Assembly (NCBI GenBank): GCA_037501455.1
Contig: CM074856.1
Span: 90,966,001-91,030,000 of the forward strand
Source of the DNA: Lantana camara
Lineage: Eukaryota > Streptophyta > Magnoliopsida > Lamiales > Verbenaceae
Direction: 5' to 3'
DNA length: 64,000 nt
Position 1 is the first letter of the stretch. Each line of letters starts with the position of its first letter. The notes below the pieces were generated by a model, which ran no database searches, was not told the DNA's origin, and saw nothing but the letters and a program-made list of their open reading frames with translations. This document shows, piece after piece, positions 56,028-64,000 of this stretch. A program made the position numbers and the translations under genes.

Positions 56028-58505
56028 TGTAACGCCCCAAATTCCGGAAGTTTAGGTAAGCACGCCACGTGCGGGTCTTCGGGAGTTGGGAGTTTAATTT
56101 TATATATTTACTTGCTTATTATGATTTCATTATAATATTATGTGCATTATACATTTCTATGTATTTATATGAATTAGTTTTAATGTGAAATTTGTGAATT
56201 AAATGATAATGTGTCTAATTTTATTATGTAACTTCAATTGATCATCTCATAAAATTTATGGACTTAATTGCATAGCATGGGTTGGGGTTAATTGATCTTT
56301 GGTGTAGAGATATGACTTGATTGCATTCATTTAAATGCTTGAGGGACTATTATGCAGTTAGAGGTGATTTTATGCTTGTAGTGGATGATATAATATATCA
56401 TATATATATTCTTCCCCCTCCCTCTCATACATTACATTACATACAAGAGAACACACACACACCTAGTAAGAATCGGTGTTTACACATTGAAGAGAAGGGA
56501 GGAGAATTTCATCAAATTCAAGCTATAATTCAAGGAATTAGCAACCAAGTTGGAGCATCATCTTCATCTCTTCATCTCATCTCATTCTTCTTTCATTTCA
56601 AGGTATATATTGGAGAGTATTTGAATTCCTTGATTGAGTATATGAGTAGGGTTTGAGGTTTGTTTGATGCTTTCATGCTTATTCATGATTAAATGCATGT
56701 TTAGGTCCTTGTTTCTTCATTTCTTGCTTGAAACATGAAGTTATGTTGAAGTTGGAACATATGAAATATTATGGGTTTTGAATGATGAATTCTTGATTAT
56801 CAATGTATGATATGAGTATATATGTTAGATTTTATTGTGCCTCAAGTATGGATACATGTTTGGATTGCATTTGATGATTGAAATTGGTGTTTTGGTTGGA
56901 TTTTGATGTTGTCCGTGTTTTGCCCTGTTTTTTTTCTGCTACGCACTGTTGACACGGGTGTGTCAACTTTCCCTTCTTCAGCGTGACACGGGGGTGCGTA
57001 GTGGTCTGGGTTTTCTATACCGTGACACGGGGGTGTCACGGATTACTTTGTAATGGTGACACGGGCGTGTCACCTTCTGTTCGCATGCATGTTGTCCGCT
57101 GTACCCAGACACGGGGGTGTCACGGCTTAGTGTATATTGGTGACACGGGCGTGTCACCCTCTGTTTCATGCATTTTGTTTTTTTTGCATGCATGGATGTG
57201 CTTGAATGTGTTTTATACTTGCTTTATGGATAATCATGCTCTTATTTGACATTCATTAAATTGTTATTGCATGACCTATTGGTGCATGACTTTGCCGTTC
57301 GTCATAATTGGTTCATTCAAGTCGAGTCTTATTTCACACTTGTCCTTGTTGCACAGATCACGGTCCCGGTTTCGTGGAGCCCGCTCCGTAGGGTGTTCTC
57401 TTGCTTTCTTTTGGTCGCTTGGTCAGGTGAGGTTTAAATTCCAGATAAATAGAACCCTTACAACCCCTATGTGACTATTTCGGCCAAAATGTGTATATAT
57501 ATATATATATATAGTTTGCGAACTTTATGATATTCAAATGATTTGACAAAACCGATTGATTGATTGATTGATTGACGGATTGATCGTATTGGCGAGTCAT
57601 TGAATTACACTGTGGCCCGAGGATAGTGGCTCGAGCCAACCGGGAAAGCATGGGCTGACGGGTAACTCGAGTGCTATCCTCACCATTTGGGATGACCCCG
57701 GAACCCCCCTAGGAGATTAGGGGAGGAAGGAGTTCCAGGCATAAGGATTCATGTACCCTCTGCCTAGACTGATTGGATGGTGGGGCCTTGCAATCCCACC
57801 ATCACCCGGAGGAAGAAGGAGTCACTGAAACTGCTAATTGTACACATTAAATAATTGTTTGATCACCTAATCACCTAATAATTGATTGATTGTACACGGT
57901 CGGAGTAAGGTTGGAGAATTGCCCTCACTCGCCGGGCCACATATTGATTGTATTGAACTGAATTAATTGATAAATTGAATTAGTTGTAACCTCGGGCGAT
58001 AGTACCTTTTTATTTTACTATTTGTGTTGTGATTTTCTAAAATTATTACCCGAGATTATAACTTGCATGTATGTGCGCATATATTTATTTATACCCCTCG
58101 CTCAACTTTTCAGTTTTGCAGGTTCGTGCTAGGCGGGAATTAGAGTCTCGTTGTCTTTTATTCGGGTCTAGCACTGCACCTTCATACATTGTACTTGTGT
58201 TGATACTCGTTATTTTGTAGTATGTCTTGAATTATTCTTAGTATTGATATTATAATGATATGAATTGTCGGTACCTATAAGTAAATATGTAAATATGGTA
58301 CCTATATGTATTGAATGCTTTTGCTTCCGCTATTTTATTGCTCTGAGTTGTTTTGGTTTTAATTGAGGGTACCCGCCTAGCCTTGTGTTTTTTTTTTATT
58401 GTCTCCCGTTCGCTATAGTTTCGGCTCATGTATGGATTATTCGTTTCATATGTGGATTGAGACTGTAGTGCGGGGGATGTGGCGCCTAGCGTTCCGGGTG
58501 CTACA
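56028..58505 (+). repeat. E 3' LTR
   Basis: 2,478 bp, nearly identical to the 5' LTR. It differs by a shorter TA microsatellite (57494-57513) and by loss of the hairpin near 58101. The palindrome cluster is at 56948-57159. It ends GGGTGCTACA and is followed by GTATT. Confidence 0.95.
56948..57159. promoter_or_regulatory. Palindrome cluster in E 3' LTR (6 units)
   Basis: Same six palindromes as 49657-49868, offset 7,291 bases, with unchanged sequence by eye. Confidence 0.7.
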
Positions 58506-58510
58506 GTATT
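58506..58510. repeat. Target-site duplication of E, right copy (GTATT)
   Basis: Perfect match to 48732-48736; LTR F resumes here. Confidence 0.9.
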
Positions 58511-59563
58511 ACTCTCATGTGTTATCTCCTTATGTGACTTCGTCATTCGTATGCATCATGTAGAGTGGGTCTTAATTCTTAAGCTCACTTTAGTACGTCA
58601 CTTACAGGAGTTAAGGTTGAGCACTGGGATCCACAGGGCACTGTTTAATCATACTACGTATCTTTACCTATTACTAGGTGAGGTTAACTATTTTGAACTG
58701 GAACCATGATTATATCTATTGTATCAAATGTTTTCAAAACCAACACCTATTTCTTTCAATGCATTACTTTAAACCATTCCCTTATCGGGACAACTCTTTC
58801 ATCAATCATTTATTTCATTTATCATTTATTCAAATATCATATTTATTCATCTCATTTATCATTTCAAACAATCATACTCATTTATTCAAAGTTTATCGTT
58901 CATCGTTTATCATTGCACCATTCATACATGTCCTTCACGGACTTCATTATATTCAAGCATTCGGATTTACTACGGATGTTCATTCATATGCAAGCTTTAT
59001 CGTTCATCGTTATTGGGCCCGACGGTTATGTGTGGAAGTGATGCTCGGGAGGTGAGCGCCAATGACATCACTAATACCGGTCGTCACCATTAGACAATTG
59101 ACACCGACTTTAACAGGAGGTTTGTTAAGTCAGGACAATCTGTCAGAGAAAGGACCACAAATCCTTATCTCATTCATCGTTTATCGTCACCTAGGGTTAG
59201 CTACCCGAAGTGACATCGGAGAAGGGTGGTGCATGTGTGTATGTTCAAGATGTTGTTGATCTCGGTCCAACATCGCTCATCGTTCATTGTTTTCAAGGAG
59301 TAAGGGTGGAGATGCCTTGCTTGCGGGCATAAATCATTTTATAAACATTGGTTCATAGTTATCAAAGTTATCCTTTACCCCTATCCCGCTTTATTAAAAT
59401 CATATGAACCAAATCATATCATATGTGTGCGCGTGTGACACCATCATTTGGATATTCAATGTTTTCATAAAGTATTTATCTTTCAAATCATTCTTCAAGG
59501 TAAACTTCATTCATTTCACATATCCTTTCTTTTCAAGAGTACTCCTTTTAAGTACTTCCTCAC

Positions 59564-59580
59564 TTAGTCACTTTGACTAA
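59564..59580 (+). promoter_or_regulatory. LTR hairpin, F
   Basis: TTAGTCA-CTT-TGACTAA, 7-bp stem, after CCTCAC. In sense it is identical to the hairpins of G and A, and lies about 495 bases from the LTR end. Confidence 0.6.
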
Positions 59581-60082
59581 TACCTCTACCTGTTTTTTGG
59601 CCTCATGGTTTCAGGTCTTGCAGCCGCACTCTTAAGGTAGCTTGAAGCTCTAGATTGTCTATTTTACCGAGTCAGGACTTATATGTTATTAATCTATTTT
59701 GTGTCCTGCATTATGATATATGGCTGCATATGTTCCTAGCTTATTTCTGTAACATGATACACTGCTACTCTAATTACATTATGCTCCCGTGACATTGTCT
59801 AATTACTTATGTCATATCATTACTTGTCTCTTCTACTTAAACGTGAATGTATTGTTCTTCATATATGTTAATTACTTGTCACCACCACGCATGGATTTAA
59901 ATGTTTCAAATTTTCCTAAATTCCGCTGCATTGTCATTGAGCATTCATCATGATTTTTATCAACCGTTCGCCGGGGTATTTGTTGGGTGATGGCTTACAC
60001 CATTATTTGATGAGTATATCAGTGCGGGGGTTGGAGCGTTCCTCTCCATATATATGTACAAGTGGGGCGCTACAGCTTGAGT

Positions 60083-60094
60083 TGGTATCAGAGC
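60083..60094 (+). other. Primer-binding site of F
   Basis: TGGTATCAGAGC, 8 bases after the LTR end; perfect initiator tRNA-Met match. It shows LTR F serves as a 5' LTR. Confidence 0.95.
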
Positions 60095-60259
60095 ATCAGG
60101 TTAAGTAAGAAGACACTTAACCTAGATTGCTCTCATGTTGCATCAAGGATTGTTCACGCATTGTATCAGGATCATTCTCATACTGCATCAAGGAAGACTG
60201 TTTGGGGATGCATGGTTCTATTATCTGGTTTTCATATATATGGTATTCTCAGTATAGCT

Positions 60260-60940
60260 ATGGCAGTTGAGCCACACCGTGATCCTAACCAGCAGCAGAT
60301 GGATGAGGCATTCTTTGAGCAGTTTGAGGCTCCACGCACTGTAGCTATATCTCGCCGTGGAGGCACTCGTTTCTATACCTGGCGTAGAGTGAGGAACAAT
60401 AGCAGACCTGGGTATTCCTATCCTAACAGGGTTGTGCACCTTCTCGAGATTGAGAGAGATGGTTACTTTCAGGAGCATCAGAGATCCCGTGAGGTCAGGT
60501 TGGAGGCTATACGCATTCAGGATCAGTCTATGCAGCATCTGATTGATAGGGACATTGCTCGTGAGCATGCTGCTGAGATGACTCATGTTGCTGAGCAGAG
60601 GGTTGCACGCATTGCTGAGCTAGAGGCAGACCTTATGCAGATGACCATTGACCGTGATACTTCTATGGAGCACCACCAGCACTATCGTGCACGTATGAGA
60701 GCTCGTCTGTATGATGCCTATCACCTATCTGATGAGCAGGCAGTTGAGGAGGTCGAGGGTCAGGATGTCAGTCAGGCCTATGAGGAGCCCGAGCCTATGC
60801 AGGAGCAGTGTGATGGAGGTAATGATGGATCTGATGATGATAATGATGGAGGTGACGTAGCAGGGCATGGTCAAGGTGAGGTTTTTGTTGTTTATGACGA
60901 CACTACTAGGGGTTCTTTGGACCACAGTTACCGGGGTTGA
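60260..60940 (+). CDS. Extra ORF between primer site and gag of element F, 226 residues
   Basis: I do not recognise this protein. It is open from ATG 60260 (context GCTATGGC, good for plants) to TGA 60938-60940; the same frame is open further upstream, but this ATG is the first with coding character. N-terminal part: basic, with RRGGTRFYTWRRVRNN. Middle, residues about 75-150: Glu/Arg/Ile-rich and probably coiled-coil (VARIAELEADLMQMTIDRD). C-terminal part: acidic, Asp/Gly-rich (DDDNDGGDVAG). No zinc knuckle, protease or RT motif, and no membrane segment. A, B, D and E have only about 200 bases here, so the ORF is special to F. It has no stop, whereas gag-pol downstream has several. Possibilities: an accessory element protein like the extra ORFs of some plant gypsy lineages, or a captured host fragment. 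Confidence 0.6.
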   Translation: MAVEPHRDPNQQQMDEAFFEQFEAPRTVAISRRGGTRFYTWRRVRNNSRPGYSYPNRVVHLLEIERDGYFQEHQRSREVRLEAIRIQDQSMQHLIDRDIAREHAAEMTHVAEQRVARIAELEADLMQMTIDRDTSMEHHQHYRARMRARLYDAYHLSDEQAVEEVEGQDVSQAYEEPEPMQEQCDGGNDGSDDDNDGGDVAGHGQGEVFVVYDDTTRGSLDHSYRG

Positions 60941-61599
60941 TCGCTGCTGAGAGATCTTTGTATATAGTATGGATGCATATATATCTATGGATGACGGCAC
61001 TATGGGACTGACTTTTGGAGGAGGGGATGTATAGCTATGGTAGATGATCCCCGATTTTTGGCACCACTGATGACGGTTCAAATGACATGGTACCTATGGT
61101 AGGATGTGTCGAGCATGGTTGGACGGTATGGTAAGGTATGTATGGGAGCAATTTGATTATAATCAGATCCTCCCCATTTTGACTTTTGTGTAATATGTAG
61201 CCTGTTGTAAAATTTTACCAAAGCATGCGTATTTATGACACAGTATTCACCACTTTACTCTGCTTAATTGTTTACTGCTTTCCATAACTGTCATTACATG
61301 AGTCTTAGAGTTGCTTCAAGATACCATCAGGGCCGTTATTAGGATCATGCATTTCATTTATTGTCATCATGATATATCATCGTATCTCATCGAATTATTG
61401 TTATATGTTGTTCATGTTTATGAATGGTTGATGATTATGTCACTTGTGACTTATTGTTGATATCTTGTTGATTGAGATATTTGATACATACTTGAGATTA
61501 TATGCGAATATGTGAAATACGTGGATTATCAAGTATGTGAATCATTCTTATTGGTATGCATTATATATATCCCTGGATTCTTGCAAATTCAGTAACATC
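60941..61599 (+). other. Non-coding spacer between extra ORF and gag of F
   Basis: About 660 bases with no convincing ORF. It ends just before the gag ATG. It may hold a terminator or processing site for the upstream ORF, but I see no clear motif. Confidence 0.4.
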
Positions 61600-62798
61600 A
61601 TGCCACCAAGAAGAGCACCACACCATCGTTCACCACCATCGCCACCCCATAGGGAAGTCACACCACCTAGGTATGGTAGCCATCACCACCCAGAAGGGAA
61701 GGATTCCCAGAGTTAGCAGAAGTACTACAGTAGATTCTAAGGGCAAGGGGTAATCCTCCTAATGAGAAGTCAATGGAAAAGTTCCTTAGAATGAATCCTC
61801 CTAAATTCTATGGTGAACCTAATGATTTAAAAGCTGAGAATTGGATAGCAAGTTTGGAAAAGATCTTCGAAGCTATGGATATCTACCCAGAAGATCGTGA
61901 ATGAGTTCAGTATGCTACATTCTTAATAGAAGGAGCTGCATTTAATTGGTGGAAGCATACTCAGCACATGTGGACTGAGAATAACATCAACAGTAACTGG
62001 ACTGAATTTGTAAGGGAATTTCAGCAAAAGTACACACCCCAAGTTACTCGCGACGCAAGAGAAGCTGAGTTCATGAGCCTAGTTCAAGGGAATATGAACG
62101 TGATGGAATATGAAGCCAAGTTTATCAGATTGATCATGTATGAACCTCACATTCTGAATGATGAACGCCGTAAGACTAAGAGATTCATTTATGGTCTAAA
62201 ACCTGAGTTACGTTGGGCGTTAGCATCATGGGATGTCGAGACCTACACCAGAGAAGTGGACAAGGCTTTGAAAGTGGAAGCAGCTCACATGGATATCCGA
62301 ATAACTATTAGCCATTAGGGACCTTCTAACCCAAAGCCATTTCAGGGGAACAAGAGACCTTCCGGTTCTTTCACTCAAGGATCTGGAAAGAAACCAATGA
62401 TGACTCAACAACAATAGAAGGCTCCACATCAACAGCGAACTCCGCATCAGCAGAAAGTACCACAACAACCAAAGGTACCACAGCATTTTAGAGCACCTCA
62501 AGCCAATCAAGGGGAAATTGTTTGTGATTTCTATGAACGTAAAGGACATACTGAGGATAATTGCAGGAAGAAAGCTAGCCAGTGTGTATGGTGTGGATCT
62601 ACTGATCATATGGTTGAGAATTGTCCAGTAAAGACTAGGAAGTATGGGGTTCGGGACAAAGGCAAGGTGGTGGTGGGGACGACTGGTAAACCCGTGGTTA
62701 AAGGCAGAGCTTATGCATTGGATGGCAGTGAGGAGGTTGATCCTTCATCAGTTGTGGAAGGTATTGTGCACATTCTTAACACACCAGTTCAGGTCTTG
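61600..62798 (+). pseudogene. F gag
   Basis: ATG 61600 starts MPPRRAPHHRSPPSPPHREV, a basic, proline- and histidine-rich gag start. A frameshift between about 61650 and 61740 moves the rest to another frame, which encodes FLRMNPPKFYGEPNDLKAEN, FLIEGAAFNWW and LVQGNMNVMEYEAKFIRL, then a Gln-rich linker. The zinc region has a first knuckle whose second Cys is Tyr (CDFYERKGHTEDNC) and an intact second knuckle CVWCGSTDHMVENC. Then come KGRAYALDGSEE and the start of protease. Stops: TGA 61902-61904, TAG 62316-62318 and TAG 62415-62417. Confidence 0.9.
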
Positions 62799-64000
62799 TA
62801 AGACCCTGGTGCCACGCATTCATTCATTGCATCTAAATTATGTGCGCATTTATAATTTCCACTTGAACAATTGTCATATAACTTTGAAGTAAGTTCTCCT
62901 TTGGGGACTTGCCTCGTAACAGATCAAGTATATAAACGCTGCCCTATTCGCATTTGTAATCGCTATTATCCGTCAGATCTCATCATGTTGCCGATGACTA
63001 AGTACGATGTTATACTTGGAATGGATTGGTTATTCAAGTACCGAGCTAAGTTGGATTGTTATAAGAAAGAAGTCATCTTGGGAGATGATGAAAGTGGGAC
63101 ATCAGAAAAGAAAGTGGAGAAGTTAGTTGTGGTTTCGTCAATAGAAGCAAAGAAAATGATTCAGAATGGAGCAACAGGATTCATCGCCTATCTCTTAAAT
63201 AGGCCGAAAGATCAAATCAAGATTGAAGAAGTGGAGGTAATCAACGAATTTCTAGAAGTGTTTCCCGAACACTTAGACTCATTACCACCCGATCGTGAAC
63301 TAGAGTTTACAATTGAGACGATACCAGGAGCAGAGCCATTTTCTAAGACGCCTTACAGAATGGCTCCAGCAGAACTTCAAGAATTGAGAAAACAATTGGA
63401 TGAATTGTTCGAGGCAGGATATATTCGACCGAGCACATCTCCATGGGGAGCACCTGTACTTTTCGTCAAGAAGAAAGATGGATCATTGCGTTTGTGCATT
63501 GATTACAGGGAACTCAACAGAATGACGATCAAGAATAAGTACCCACTCCCTCACATCGAAGAGTTATTCGACAAACTTCAAGGAGCACGGGTATATTCTA
63601 AGTTGGATTTGAGATAAGGATACTACCAACTGAAGATCAAGGAAGCAGATATTCCCAAGACTACTTTCAACAGTCGTTATGGTCATTACGAGTTCATAGT
63701 AATGCCATTTGGTTTGACTAACGCACCAGCTGCTTTCATGGATATGATGCACCGAATATTCAGACCATTCCTCAACAAGTTCGTGATGATTTTCATCGAC
63801 GACATTCTAGTGTTTTCCAAGACACCAAAGGAACATGCTGAGCATCTTCGTTTAGTGCTGAACACTTTGCTGGATCCCAAACTATATGCAAAGTTTAGTA
63901 AATGCGAGTTCTGGTTAGAACGAGTTACGTTTCTTGGACACATTATCTCAGGATCAGGAGTTGAAGACGACCCTTCCAAGATCAATTCAGTTATGGATTG
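62799..64000 (+). pseudogene. F protease and reverse transcriptase (runs off window)
   Basis: A TAA at 62799-62801 sits directly before the protease motif DPGATHSFI, and another at 62853-62855. From 62871 a 248-residue open stretch covers [58 protein letters not shown] and [10 protein letters not shown] (Met replaced by Leu), up to a TAA at 63615-63617 in the DLRQGYY motif. RT goes on with [19 protein letters not shown], catalytic FIDDIL near 63793 and [10 protein letters not shown]. The window ends inside the RT thumb/connection; RNase H, integrase and the second LTR lie beyond. Confidence 0.9.

Larger units (their letters stand above)
48737..58505 (+). mobile_element. Element E: complete Ty3/gypsy chromovirus, plus strand
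   Basis: The element is 9,769 bp: LTRs 48737-51273 and 56028-58505, primer site at 51282, gag-pol 51516-55992, polypurine tract 56017-56026, and perfect GTATT duplication. The domain set equals that of A. Comparing the first 240 LTR bases gave about 5 differences, the lowest of the pairs I compared, so E is probably the youngest insertion. Gag-pol nevertheless carries six in-frame stops and one frameshift. It sits in LTR F. Confidence 0.95.
46400..60074 (+). repeat. LTR F (3.9 kb, interrupted by element E)
   Basis: It begins TATAACAGCCC at 46400 (TGTAACAGCCC in its relative G) and ends GGGGCGCTACA at 60074. Without E and one GTATT copy it is about 3.9 kb. Parts: 46400-48736 with a TATA box, C16 run and GT-rich tract; 58511-60074 with the hairpin and LTR end. 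On its left is the 3' end of an integrase gene, on its right a primer site and gag, so it acts as 3' LTR of one copy and 5' LTR of another. No genes were seen inside apart from E. Confidence 0.8.

Overview
The window is plant nuclear repeat DNA, most likely eudicot pericentromeric or other heterochromatin. I see no host gene, tRNA, rRNA or CRISPR array. Essentially every base can be assigned to LTR retrotransposons nested inside each other. Most are Ty3/gypsy chromoviruses: protease, RT, RNase H, integrase and a chromodomain-like integrase tail, primed by initiator tRNA-Met, and best matching the Tekay/Del type. One is Ty1/copia-like. All gag-pol frames are broken by stop codons and frameshifts, so the coding regions are pseudogenes. 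The one clean exception is a 226-residue ORF at 60260-60940.

Layout. 1-1839 is the end of a minus-strand LTR (J). 1840-2437 is a piece of a plus-strand LTR (K). 2438-4821 is a minus-strand LTR (I) joined to a scrap of its integrase gene (4822-4921). Element D (plus strand) starts at 4922. Its 5' LTR is split by solo LTR H (7450-11282). Its gag is split by solo LTR G (12832-26689), and G is itself split by the complete minus-strand element A (14820-25328). D pol runs to 30109 and its 3' LTR (30143-32041) is cut by copia-like element C. The C LTR (about 32042-45135) is split by the complete minus-strand element B (32553-43451). C has a primer site and a GC-rich leader but no coding region. At about 46044 it abuts the 3' end of a gypsy integrase (F'). 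That fragment runs into a long LTR (F, 46400-60074), which is split by the complete plus-strand element E (48737-58505). Beyond the F LTR come a primer site, the extra ORF, and gag-pol running off the right edge.

Insertion order can be read from target-site duplications found by eye: ACATA (A), AAACG/AAATG (B), GTATT (E), GGTTT (G) and GTCTA (H). The deepest chain is A in G in D in I in K.

The most interesting signals lie in the LTRs. First, a short hairpin sits about 370-500 bases from the LTR 3' end in eight LTR types; its arms differ between types but stay complementary. Second, six LTR types carry clusters of 4-6 short GC-rich palindromes whose sequence differs between families while the layout is kept. 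Third, element F has a leader of about 1.5 kb with an open coiled-coil/acidic ORF where A, B, D and E have only about 200 bases. Fourth, the C LTR has four CACGTG boxes upstream of a TATA box.
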